Shown one piece after another: positions 21,995 to 33,700 of a stretch of DNA of 64,000 bases. Source of the DNA: Physcia stellaris (taxonomy: Eukaryota > Ascomycota > Lecanoromycetes > Caliciales > Physciaceae); contig JABSSW010000032.1 of assembly GCA_018902385.1 (NCBI GenBank), positions 358,509 through 422,508 on the forward strand, written 5' to 3'. A program made the translations under genes and the position numbers. The notes under the pieces were generated by a model. The model was not told the DNA's origin. It saw only the letters and a list, made by a program, of their open reading frames with translations, and did no database searches. Numbering within the stretch: position 1 is the stretch's first letter; the number at the start of each line of letters is the position of its first letter.

Positions 21995-22324
21995 GGAGTA
22001 TGGTAAAGTAGTTGAGCTTTAGGATATGTCACAGATGTACTAGGCGCCGCGATGACGGGAACGCTAACAACGGCAAGAAAGGCTTAGTAATCACAGCGCA
22101 TTTCACAGGTTCGAGTGCTTATTAAGTGGATGATAATATGTAAAGGCCTACGGTTATAGCAAAGGATAGCATTCTTATATCTGGACAACAGAAGCTGTTT
22201 CCCCCAAAATCCGGAATTATCCCAAAGACAACCTGTAATTCCATCAAGATCTTCAGCATAGCCACACACGCTCTGCATCGAGCACGCAAGTAGCGAAATC
22301 CGTACCAGAGACTCGCGAGAGACC
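21995..22324. other. Short intergenic gap
   Basis: 330 bp between two minus-strand genes. Small overlapping frames with no motif; probably the 3' end of the helicase transcript and the promoter of the next gene. Confidence 0.5.
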
Positions 22325-25300
22325 TCAGGCCCATGGCAGCGTGGTCATCTGTCCCAAAAGGCGTTTCCAGACCCTAGTTGCTTCATCATCAGAATCCCCA
22401 CCAGTCAGAGTAGCTCTGTCCCCAATAAGGATAAAAGCAGACTTGGCTCGCGTCAGCACCACGTTCAGGCGGCGCATGTCCTTCAAAAAGCCAATCTCAG
22501 CATGAACATTACATCTCGTAGAAGTATACACTACTACATCGGCTTCTCGTCCCTGGAAGCCATCGATGCTATTCACTGCCACGCTGGTAGACTGCAAATC
22601 CTTCAGGATGGCGACTTGGCGCGAGTAAGGGGCTAAGACCGCCACCGAGGGCGGATCTGTCGGCGCTGAGTCATCGGTTTTGAGCAGTGCTTTGCAGATG
22701 TCGCGGCAGAGGTTCGCTTGGCCTTGATTGCTCTTCGATTTCTGGCCTAGGTCTTCGACGGTGGAGCACTGTACGAAGAACATCCGGGACAGCTTTCCAG
22801 GCTCAGGGGCTGGCCACGGGAAGGTGGGTGGATGAAGCGGGCGAGCACTGTCTAACACTGCTGTCCGGAGTCTTCCTTGATAGAACTCCGTGGAGCTGAA
22901 ATGGCAAATGGACGCTTGCATTCGATACTGCGTGTCGAGCATCACTTTTGCGACTCGATTGTTGTTGCTTGGGGAAGTATACAGACGCTCGAAGAGTGAT
23001 ACGTCGAAGTCAAGAAGTTGTGCATGTTGCTGTACCGTTGCGCGTAGCTGAACCTGGTCACCAACTAATATGGCTTTTGAGCATCCCTTGGCGAGTGGGA
23101 CCAGTGATTGCGGCTCGGTCTGCTGGGAGGCTTCGTCGATGATGACTGTGTTGAAGTATTCGGTTCGGAGCAGGCCAAGGGCGGCGCCGATGCAGGTTGT
23201 GAATATGAGTCGGCACTCTTTGATTCGCTTTTGGGCCTTTTTACGACCCCGTGGGTCCTCGTTGAGATCCTTTCCCATCATCGCATCGCAGGTGTGCTTC
23301 TGGAGATCGGGTGCGACTTTTCGAATCTAGTGTTCTATCAATATAAAAGACTTTTTGGACGAAAGTTGACAAGGCATAGTCCGGCCAAGGCTAGGCCGGG
23401 CAGTTGGAAAAAGCTCGTAATGTGCGATTTAGGCCCATGTAGGTACGGTGACTGTGACAAATCGAAAGAGTACTTACGTCTGTAGATACCCGAAGAGCGA
23501 TCTCTCGACGCTCGCTACTGTTCGCCGTCTGTTCCAGAAATTTGCGCATGACATTGTCTACAGCATTATGAGTCGGTGCCGTCACGAGTATCCGCGCTTC
23601 TTCGTCTTTCAGGAGCTCTACTAAGATCACAGCCACCGTGTGAGTCTTACCGGTGCCAGGTGGACCCCAAATGCATGTCAAGGGTCTCGTCAAGGCTGCT
23701 TGGAGTGCCTGATTTTGACTGTCATTGAGTTCTTCAGCTGCATGAGCAGACAGTGTGGGTGTGCTGTCTTCGCTAAGGTCGTCCGTGGCCAGCCCTAGGA
23801 TTTCAGCCGAGATAGGAGAAGCCTCCTCGGAAACAGTTGCAAAGTAAGTAACAGCGTCAAGCATTGCTCTGCACGTTACGAAAGAGCCGCAATGCTTTGC
23901 GGTCCATGAGCAGTCCTCAAGAAATGGCGGAATAGGATGTAGACAACGAAACATCACGCTTCCAGCTTCCGCTTTCTCGACCATAGCGTCCAACGAGTAG
24001 AGTTTACCGTCAAGCGAGTTAGATGGTGCCGACGCTGCTGTTAACCGGACGTGGTCGTTGGCAGCAAATCGTACTTGTGTGTGAGAATCAATTCTCAAGC
24101 GACTTTTCACAAGTCCTGAACCAGCATCGTACTTTAATTCTAAATAGTCGTTTCTTATAAGCCGGGACTCGTTAGCTTCATCGAGATGCTCCATTGCAAT
24201 TCCAAAATAATTCTTGACCAAATAATCTACTGTGAACAATCTTCCCCCAAGAAGACGAGCACTCTCGGGCTGGAGACATCCCATTAATAGGTCCAAAGCG
24301 GTTTCGGGATTCCTGACAGCAAGGGCGATGGTTTCTATGAGTGACGCAAAATCATCCATTGAAAAGTGGTCAACTTGGGCGAGCAACTTACGAAAAGGCG
24401 CCAGGAGTAAAATCTGCATCTCGTTTGCAGCCAAACATAATGCTTGGAGGAGCTCAGGCGATTTCGAGCTCAAGACCGTCTGCAACTCTGTCGGTAGTGT
24501 GTGCCACGATTCCATCTCGGAGAATGCAATGACTTGCGACGGGGCTAGCTCAAGACTGTCTATCATCGTACCAAGGACCACGGAAGCCTGAGCCCTGCTA
24601 CTCCTTGCTGGGAGTGTCCGAAGCAACTGAACATATACCTCATGGAGTTTTGCGGTCTGTTGATACTTTGCCAGCCACGCTAAAGGCTTGCGACATCTTT
24701 GGGACTCATGGTATCCAGTAGTGCTAACTCTCCAGAAACAACGACACGTTTAATATGGTCAGGTTCGCAGGCCCAGTCAACATTCTTCAACATTGGTATT
24801 GTATACTCACGATCGGGCCTCTCAAAAAGTGGCATGACTTCTCTAGTATCAACGAACTCAAGCCACTTGTCAAGCACTTGTAGAGATCGGACATCGCGGT
24901 TGCTGATTACGTATACTTCTGCGCCAATGATAGATGTCCGATTGACTCTGCCCATGTGCTTAGCGAGATTTCCACTAAACTTGTTGAGAGCGATGCTGAT
25001 AATAAGGTCATGATTGGTCCCTGATTCAAGGGTGGTTTGTCTTGCCCTCCTTCGATCTCCTCGATCCTCAATAGCTTTGTAAGACTTGTCATCTTGTCCA
25101 GGACGAGTCATGAAGACCCAGGTATTCCCACGTTTCTTCTCGTAGAGTTGAAGGCCGGTATCATCGTAGTACAAACGATAGTCTACCTTTGTTGGCAAGG
25201 ACCTGCGATACGTGACTGTGTCTTCCTGGGAATGTGGAAAAGAAAACAATCGCACGGTATCGCCGACCAAGCACTCCTCTTGCTTGGAGACCGACTTAGG

Positions 25301-27609
25301 GAAGTAGATCGCAATAGTCAGTCTGGTGGTAACCTTGACCACAATAAGTTTCTTCTCGAATAGCTCAAATGCTCTACCAATAACCTCCATTAATCTTCCG
25401 AGACGCTCGTGACTCGAATCGAACAACGGCTTCCATCGTAAACCGGCGTGATTTAATTTGAAATAATCCAGCTCTACCTCCGACAGTATGGAAGACCGCA
25501 TGAGCGCATTCGAGATCAAACTTGGAATGCGCTTTTCAATTGGAGACTGTGCGATGATCCAGCGCTGTTGCTCGGTACTCATCTGACTAAAGTCAAAGAA
25601 GCCGAAGAAATCCATCAGTGGGCAGTTGTTCATCGAACACCAGCGTGCAGTCATCTGCAGTAACTCAAATTCGGAAAAAGCAACATTCTCTCTGCTAAGG
25701 AGGAGCTCTACTGCATCGTAAACGTATCCGGTGAGGTCACTTGGCATCGCAGATCTTCGATCATACTGTCTGGCGGCCTCATGCAAAACGTCGAGGACGA
25801 AAGGAGGGGAGCCAGCTTCTGGTTTGGGTGGGTCCTCCAGATGTGGAGGAATTTTAATCCTGTGTCCATCAACACAGTGAGAGAATAGATGATTCAATTC
25901 CTGTGACTCTGGGCTCATCGGACCTTTTAATCTTGCCCAATTTAGATATAGTTTTTTGACTCGACCTAGAGATGCGTTCGTATATCTGGCGAAATAGACC
26001 AATCGATCGTCGTGGGTTACAGGAGCGAAGCTGATTGGCTCTTTAGCACCTTGATAGTTCGCAGCTTGTGCGACTTTTGAAGGTATCAAATCCCGATCCC
26101 AGGTCACAAAAACTGTGTATGTCAGCACAGCCATTCATCATCGAGATACGCTAAGCGGTACATACACTTGTCACCATCAAGGTCGCCCCCAGACATGAGA
26201 TCTGCGCTAGGTCTCCGCCCTTTGGTAGGAAATATAATGCAGTCGACCAGATGAGACAGGCGAGGGTGCTGAACAGCCCGGAATTTCTGCAGATCTCCAG
26301 GATGCAAACAAGGATTCCTTGTCACAAGGACTTCAGTGTTTATTATCGTTTCTTGACTACCATTTCCGTCCCTCGTCACACTCACAGCACACTCCCCGTC
26401 TCTCAAAACGCCAATTGGATCGCAGATTCCAAAGAGTAGGCGCGACTGCGGGATCAGGATGCGAGATTTTCGTTCCTCATCCCTTTTCAAGAGCTTGGTA
26501 AACTCACTGTTAACAAGCTTCTTCACTGTGCTCTGAACGTGATCCAAACCATGTACGAGAACCTTCTCTGCCAGCTGTGGTTCGTTCAGATATGACAAGA
26601 AGCGAAAAGCATTTCTGGCATCGTAGGGCGATGAGGCGATGAAGTCCAAATGTTCTTGTTGCTTTTTCAAAAGAACGTCGGGAGAGATACCAAGAGCGTG
26701 TAATAGTAAGATTGACTCATCGTTCAGGAAGCCGAAACTGTATGGTTTGGAGTAGTCCACAACTGAGAAAGAGAGATCTTCGCAGTCCGCGAATTTGTTC
26801 ATGGACTCTCTGAATTGGACGACTTTCTCACCCCGAAGTTCGGGATGAAGAGTCAAAACTCCCTTGTAGCCCCTATATCGTATCTGAAAGACCGAAGGTG
26901 TGTACCGTAAGTTGCGAAAGCAGATATTAGCCCTCTGAACCAAGGTCTTGGCGAAGTGTACTGAGACCAGGCCACAACCATCTGTGAACTTATAGTCATC
27001 TTTGCCTATGTCTGCAATATCCTGACAACGATCCGGCTGAAGTGTCGTGGCCATTTTGGCTGCAGAAAAGAGAAGGCCAATTCGCTTGGCGTTCTTGGCC
27101 ACAGATTTTGTTGGGAATTTCCCAAGAGACTCGATCTTTCTCGCAGCTTCTTCCTTAGAGTCCGCATATAGATAGCATGTCTTGGATTTCAATTGGCTGT
27201 TGCTGTGACCGAACCAATTGTAATGAACCCCATTGATGTGAACTCCAGATCTCAAGAGATTGACAATGTACTCAGCGGACTCTTTGGCTGACGCTGGTCG
27301 AAGCTCCTCGGAGGTGCTTCCGTACAACTCTGTCTGACTGACGCACTGTAGACGAAACCTTTCGAAAGAAACCGCAAGGTATCGATCAAGGTGTTGACTG
27401 TCAACTGCTCGATTTGAAGAGTGCTGTACTAGACGTAAGATCATCCGCTGCTCTTTGCTGTCCGAGACAAGTGATATCGACTTGATGCGTTGTTGCTCGT
27501 CCTTGACCGGTGATGACGGAAAATGAGGGATGTCATAGGACCACAAGTGATCGTCCAGCCTGAACCCGTTTTGCAAGGTGAACTCGTTCTGTATGCCTTT
27601 GGGCGCCAT
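22325..27609 (-). CDS. RNA-dependent RNA polymerase contiguous with SF1 (Hrr1/ZNFX1-like) helicase
   Basis: Exon 1 27609-26166 and exon 2 from 26112 (intron 26113-26165, GTATGT...CAG) encode an RNAi-type RdRP. It has YRGYKGVLTLHP, PTKGRRPSADLMSGGDLDGD with the catalytic DLDGD exactly before the intron, then FFVTWDRDLIP. That frame stops at 24680. The next frame begins within tens of bases and encodes an SF1 helicase: GPPGTGKTHTV (Walker A), TAPTHNAVDNV, intron 23327-23477 (GTAAGT...TAG), VIIDEASQQTEP (Walker B), GDQVQLRATV, DTQYRM, SIDGFQGREADVVVYTSTR and LNVVLTRAK. The two frames join either by an 83-bp intron (GTGAGT...GAG, 24729-24811) or by one missing base near 24688; either gives one protein of about 1670-1690 residues. 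The RdRP lacks a long N-terminal extension. Likely role: double-stranded RNA synthesis in RNA silencing. RdRP and helicase calls are firm; the fusion is inferred. Confidence 0.85.
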
Positions 27610-27884
27610 AGCTTGTGATGCTATAATGCCACGCCCTTTACGAGAATACTCGAGGAGCAAGAATGCTTGACTCAGATTGTGCCTTCAGAATCACCACTGA
27701 AAGCGTACCGTAGAAGCTAGTCCTCTTGCTCGTCCCTTCACTGTCTGTGAATCACCTCAGCTCATTGGCTCTGTCAACCCTAAGCTCAGGTTACACAACG
27801 GTGGGGTCGTCTGTCAGATGAATCTGCATGAGCTGGCGGGTGTGTTGTTCAACACCTCACCTTAGTACAAGAAAAGGCGCGAAA
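27610..27884. promoter_or_regulatory. Divergent promoter region, RdRP and NadR-type gene
   Basis: About 275 bp separate the two divergent ATG codons (27609 minus, 27885 plus). No specific box can be defended. A second in-frame plus-strand ATG lies at 27828. Confidence 0.45.
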
Positions 27885-28544
27885 ATGGCTAGTTGCGACA
27901 ATGAAGAGAAGAATGGACCACCCCTCACCAAGAACATCTACATCATAGGTGCCCAAAGCACAGGGAAGACCACGCTCGTCTCCGCACTCGCCATCCACTT
28001 CGCAAACACCAAGCACGACTCTCCAGATGCTTTTATTCAACCTTTCCAACTCAAGGAGGTAGCGAGAAACGTCTTGAAGAAGCATGGCTTCACGGCGCAC
28101 GACATCACTAGCTCCAAGGCCAGAGCGCTAGAACTACAACGATTGATCATCGAGGCTCAAGCCAAGGCGGAAGTGGACCTTGGTCAGACATGGTACATCT
28201 CAGACCGTTCGGCATTAGACGCCGTGGCCTATGCTCGACAGTATGTTGGTGTTGCCGAAGCAGATAAATTGATGCACGGAGAACCCTGGCGAGTCCTTGA
28301 GGATAGGATGAGGTCTGCCTTGGTGGTTCTTTGCGAGCCTGGGGGAGAATGGCTGATTGATGATGGGATCCGACTAATGCCCCAAGATCGTGAGGAGTGG
28401 TTTCAACTCCACACGCGCTTCCTGGAGTTGCTCGATGGACTCAGATTAGCGTATATTGTACTGCCATCTCGTATTGCAAAGCTGGAGGACAGAGTCAAGC
28501 TCATTCTTGATGAGTGGGCTAATAGACTCCGCCGTGCTGAATAA
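27885..28544 (+). CDS. NadR/Ttd14-type P-loop ATPase
   Basis: A single exon of 219 residues. NIYIIGAQSTGKTTLVSALA gives the Walker A motif GAQSTGKTT at about residue 21, typical of the AAA_28 (NadR/Ttd14) domain. WYISDRSALDAVAYARQYVG matches the kinase-like D-R-x2-LD segment of NadR nicotinamide-riboside-kinase domains, and the C-terminus ends in a helix, DRVKLILDEWANRL. The likely activity is nucleoside or small-molecule phosphorylation, or GTP binding as in Ttd14; the substrate cannot be told from sequence. I chose the ATG at 27885 because it sits 15 residues before the conserved strand; an upstream in-frame ATG at 27828 would add 19 residues. No introns. Confidence 0.8.
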   Translation: MASCDNEEKNGPPLTKNIYIIGAQSTGKTTLVSALAIHFANTKHDSPDAFIQPFQLKEVARNVLKKHGFTAHDITSSKARALELQRLIIEAQAKAEVDLGQTWYISDRSALDAVAYARQYVGVAEADKLMHGEPWRVLEDRMRSALVVLCEPGGEWLIDDGIRLMPQDREEWFQLHTRFLELLDGLRLAYIVLPSRIAKLEDRVKLILDEWANRLRRAE

Positions 28545-28988
28545 TCACCCGGTTGATGTCAACAGTGGATTGCGTAGGCATCACAGGTTTCAAGGACGCA
28601 GATCAAACATATCTCCTGGTGAGATAATAGCCAAAAATGTACTGAGCAGAGATTAGAAAGGTACATCCTAAGTCTTTAAGAAGAGCATCCTCCAAACGGA
28701 CCGAGCTTATGCCGTTTAGCCTTCCTAGGGATACTTGCTCGCTTCTTCTTGAGGAATGACAGATGGCATTGAGCGTCCCACAGGATACGAGATCATCTCA
28801 TCCGAGTGTTGGGAATGATACGTCGAGGTCTTCCAGATCTAGATTAATTGTGTAGCTATCTCGGCGAAGGAGGTGCAACCAGGAACAATCTGGGAGCATT
28901 GTAAGGGAACTTGTGATATTCATGATCGGTGAGATGTCGAGTATTACTGAGTCAATCGAAAAGTCCCAAGGTGGTAACTTACCAACGA
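28545..28988. other. Convergent intergenic region
   Basis: Between a plus-strand and a minus-strand gene. No frame with family motifs; probably two 3' UTRs. Confidence 0.45.
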
Positions 28989-29886
28989 TCATCCAACTTC
29001 GTAACTGTTCACCGAACACATCCACTGCTCATGTGCGCCATCCTCCGCAGTCAAAGTGATAGCACCTTCGCTGTCGAAGCTTTCCTCCGGAGCTTCGACT
29101 TCGATTCCCCCTTCGCTACCCTCATCTTCACTTCCTCCCATATTGTCCTGCATCCTTGCTCTTGCAGCCATATTGGCCTTTGCAACCGACCCGTACACTC
29201 CAATGATTTCTTCATGACCCCAATCTCTTATCGAGCGATCGTAGTCTTCATGCGTGACGATATACACACACCGGTCTTTCTTGCGTCTCTCTACATCAGA
29301 TAACCCTTTATGCTGTCGTTCTGTTGTTTGGCTCTCCTCCGTGGCTGGAACTTCGAGCGTCCTAGCCTCAACAAGAACGTCAAAGGTGTGATCCTCCGGA
29401 CCTTCCATATGGATAAAAATTCTTCCATCGCTTGTCAGCTGCTCTTGATATTGGTCGTTCTCGTTTGGGTCGGCGTAGAACCCGTAATCGTCGCCGAAGT
29501 GCTTTGCGGCTTCGTTTGCGGCTTCCAAAGTCGAGAAGACGTCACTGACGTCATGCGTATCGGGCGAGTAGGGATTACTCATTGTTGATGTCACAATGTA
29601 CACCTTCTAGATCGATTTTTCGTCAGCACAGTTCCCTTTGAACGCGTCGAATGTAGCAGTAGATCGAGAAATCCCTGGCTTTTTGGCGTTTTGAGGTGCT
29701 GATGCCAGATTGGTGCTTATCCTATGGTGGTATGCTTACCTTTTGAACGGAGATGGCACTGCCCGTACATTCAGTAGTGGAAGTCGAAGTTGAGGTAGCC
29801 TTCGGTTTGTTGATGGATCCATTGATCACCTTTGTCAAAGGGTCGCGGTCTTTAGTTGATGCTGATACTGGCTTGGTCTTGGCCAT
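28989..29886 (-). CDS. Hypothetical protein with two YIVT-type repeats
   Basis: Exon 1 29886-29740, intron 29604-29739 (136 bp, GTAAGC...AAG), exon 2 29603-28989; about 253 residues. The N-terminus (MAKTKPVSASTKDRDPLTK) is Ser/Thr/Lys-rich and probably disordered. Two related modules follow: VYIVTSTMSNPYS...DVFSTLEAANEAAKHF and VYIVTHEDYDRSIRDWGHEE followed by GVYGSVAKANMAAR. Each is a beta strand plus a helix carrying ANxAA. Similar repeats occur in uncharacterised fungal proteins; no function is known to me. An acidic Glu-rich stretch lies near the C-terminus. The 3' splice site could be three bases upstream, adding one Lys. Confidence 0.65.
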
Positions 29887-30738
29887 TCTAGGCGCACCTG
29901 GTATGGCTGATGATACGGGCGAGATGGTAGTCAATGGTCACTCGGCCCGAAAGAAAGCAGACGAGATGTCTAGGTAGCAGAGGGCACCCGCGACATACGC
30001 GTTTCGCGACTGTTTACTACAGTACCTAACGTCATCGTGCAGCAAACTCGCTTAGGCTTTTTGGGGGCCGTTGCGGGGACACGGCCCGCTTAGGGACCCT
30101 ACAGATATTGTAGCTAGATGTAAGCTTGCTCAGGGAGGGTGGCACCTTGAATCCCAATCCATAAAGTCAGTCCAGGCAGAGACAGGCTCTCAAATGACAA
30201 GATCATCCAAACAACAATGGAACTTGAACAATCGAGACCGATACAGCAAACCTTCTTGGCACAAGAAAATGAAATTAGCATCCGACTGGTGCCCTGTCGT
30301 CGGATAAGCCAAGAAGGGAATGGGCTATTACCACGTTTGTCACGATCGAATACCTTGCATACTAGCGCCAGATCAACTTCAGCCAGCCACCGCGAGATCA
30401 TCAAGCCTTTCTATCTCTCCTCACCGTGTGAGAAGAGTTTGCTCGGGTCTTGTCCAATGATGTACACTTTCGGAAGCAAGCCACTCTCGTTATCTCACCT
30501 GAACGCCGATGTTCGGGGCTAGAAGAATCCTTGATTCGATCAAGATTCATTTCGAGGCATGATGGTCGCTAAGCTGCCCCGTCAAGGGGTTGTCGATCCT
30601 CGTGTGATTCAAAAGGCTTGGGGCATCGCTCGACCTCGAAGCAATTCCTCTCTGGAAGGAAAACGCAAAAGCTCATTGCTATACATCTTCTTTCTAACAT
30701 TTTAGCATCTCCGTCGCTACAGGTGATAAGAATTAGTC
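29887..30738. other. Intergenic, promoter region of the dioxygenase gene
   Basis: Upstream of two divergent genes. Several short frames in both directions with no motif or codon bias. Nothing else recognised. Confidence 0.45.
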
Positions 30739-33700
30739 ATGGCATCATTCATGGGAAAGGAAGAGCACCTTGTGTACCATGGAGACTCCTCTCTTCACGA
30801 TCGGACCGACATCTACACCACCTGGTGGGGGTCACTCCCATCCAGCATTCTCCCGTTCCTGAACGTTGCAGTCAAAAAGTTCTCTGTACAGTCTTGACTT
30901 CGAAGCAATAGTCAACACGATAAACCTAACTAATCTAATATAGGCGGAAGAGGTGAAAATTCAATGCTCCAAGCTGGATGTAAATCACCCATTGAGCAAA
31001 TTTTTCACCCGTATGATTATCAGCTCTCTCTATGGATCGCTGCTCCATCCTCCAGTATCTTACCTCGGACAATTCAAGCGTGAGGAGACTGCCGAGCCCA
31101 CAGACAATATCAGACTCTTCCAATACAGAAACGCCGATGGATCTGACAATGTAAAGCCCTTCCGTAATTTTGATACCTCCAAGACCGACACTCACATCTC
31201 CATGACATAGAACATACTCTTTCCCGACCTTGGAAAAGCCGGCTTCCCTTATGCCAAGTCAGTCCCATCTCAAAGAGCTGTCCATGGGTCTCGCCCTGCG
31301 CCTGAAGACTTATTCGACCGTAGGATCACACTTGTCAAGTAATCATTGAAATTCAGTCACTAATCTCTTCAGTTCTCATGGCTGCCGAGAGTCCCGAAAA
31401 GCGAACAGAAAGCAAATCTGGAATCTCGAGTCTGCTGCTCTATCATGCCACCTTAATAATTCATGGTGAGTTATAATTGCCGTTTATCTCCCCGTTAGAG
31501 GCTAATTCCTGGACTTTCCTATCCAAGATATCTTTCGCTCCAACAAGGATGACCGAAATATCTCCGATACATCCTCGTACCTGGACTTGACACCGTTATA
31601 TGGACGTAGGCGGTCCCATCAGGAAGCTGTTCGTCTTATGCAAAGAGGTCTATTGAAGCCTGACAGCTTTGCCGAGGAACGTCTTTTGATGCAGCCTCCT
31701 GGAGTGTGTGCCTATCTGATCATGTACAACAGATTCCACAACTATGTTGCTGAACAGCTACTGTTGATAAACGAGAACAACAGATTTAAAGCAAGGGACT
31801 ACGATACCTTCGATAAGGAAAGACAGGAAGCCCATGACAAAAAGCAAGATGAGGATCTATTCCAAACCGCGAGGCTGTATGTCCAAATAGAATCAAAATT
31901 CCTCGTTGTTTAGCTGATGATATATTCCAGGATTACTACTGGTCTCTACATCAACATTTCCATCCATGACTACCTCAGAGTGCTGATGGGTGTTCATACA
32001 AAAAACACTGCATGGACCCTGGATCCGCGCATCGAGATCCCAGCACATGCAAACAAAGCTGGAGTTCAGCGTGGCATTGGTAATCAAGTATCTGCCGAGT
32101 TCAATGTGTTATATCGCTTCCACAGTCCAATTTCCCAAAGAGATGCCGACTGGACTGTTGAGTTCCTAAAAGATAGCTTTGCCGAGTATATTGAGAAGGG
32201 CGAAATCCAGTTGCAGCAGCTGGAAAATGGCAACATACCGATGGAACCTATGAGACGTTTGCTCCAAGCCGGCTACAATGAGGCCGAGAGCTCGCTAAAA
32301 GACGGTTCCAAGCCCGGTTCCAAGCCTTGGATACCAGAAGGCATTGGAGGTAGAGTCCTGAGCTCAGAGGGTGACATACCACAGTTTCGGCAACCAGTGG
32401 ACTACAAGATGAAGAGAAAACCAGATGGAAAATTTGATGATGGTGAATTAGTTCAGTGCATGATCTCCGCCATGGAAGACCCCATCTGCCAATTTGGCGC
32501 TATGAACCAGCCAAAAGCTTTCAGGACGATCGAGATCCTTGGCATTATGCAGGCCCGCAAGTGGGAATTGGCTACTTTGAACGAGTTCCGCGAATTCTTC
32601 GGACTCTCCCGCCACAAAACTTTCCAAGACATCAACGGCAACCCAAAGGTCCAGCAACGACTTCGAAACCTGTACGAAGACCCTGATATGGTAGAACTCT
32701 ACCCCGGTTTGTTCTGTGAAGGCAATGGGACATGGGTTCCGGAAGATCAAATGACGAAAGACCAGAAAGATCCCAAATCATCGGAATACTACCAATGTAA
32801 CAACGGCCTCGACCCAGGAAACAGCTGCCCCAACAGCGAAGGAACTGCTTTGTGGAGAGGCGTTTTCTCGGATGCTGTAACACTTGTGCGGTCTGATCGG
32901 TTCTACACTGTGGTAAGTGAGATGAAGCATGCTTGGTTGGTGTGCCTCAGCAATGAGGTTTACTTACCGCTGCGAGGCCTGGTTGCTGACCCTTGATACC
33001 TCATGGCAGGATTGGAATGTCGGGAGTCTCACCGCATGGGGCATGAACGAAGTTTCCTCCGATCCGAAGATACTAAAAGGTGGTGTCTTTCACCGACTAT
33101 TCCAGAGAGCTTTTCCTGGCTATTTCAATTTTGACTCGCTCTACCTATGGGAACCGTTCTACACTCTCAAGAGAAACGCAAAGCTGGCGGACGAGCAGGG
33201 GCTTGCATTTGATCTGGACATAATTCCGAAGGAGGACATGCCTATTCCTAGGGAAAGAGACGAGAGGTACACAGAGATTCGTTACCGGAAATTTATCGAC
33301 TACGCTCCAGATCGTGACATGACGGTCTACGTGCCCAGGGTCGCTACCAAGCGCACTCCAATGATTGAAGTGGATGACTACGCTACGATCAAGGACGTAA
33401 TACTAGGAAACAAGAAGGCCCATTATCCCTTTCCTGGCATCGGAAAATCGCTTCCCAAAAGCATACTTCGAGACATTCTTACTAATCAGGATCTCCATGA
33501 TGAAGCTACCGCGCTTTGGGGGAAGTTGGATTGTGGTATGGACAATGAGAAGTTGATCTTAGAATATTTTTTCGCCATGTCAAAGAAGGTATTGGACGAG
33601 AGAAAACGCTTCTTCCAGGGAAGGGTTCGACAAATTGACATTATAAGAGAGTGAGTAACAATTACCGTCCTTTTCGAGCCAGCACGACTGCCTCATGGGC

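Noticed and set aside
30000-30700. Overlapping frames of 78-101 codons as genes
   Set aside because: No motifs, conflicting strands, and they lie in the promoter region of the dioxygenase gene.
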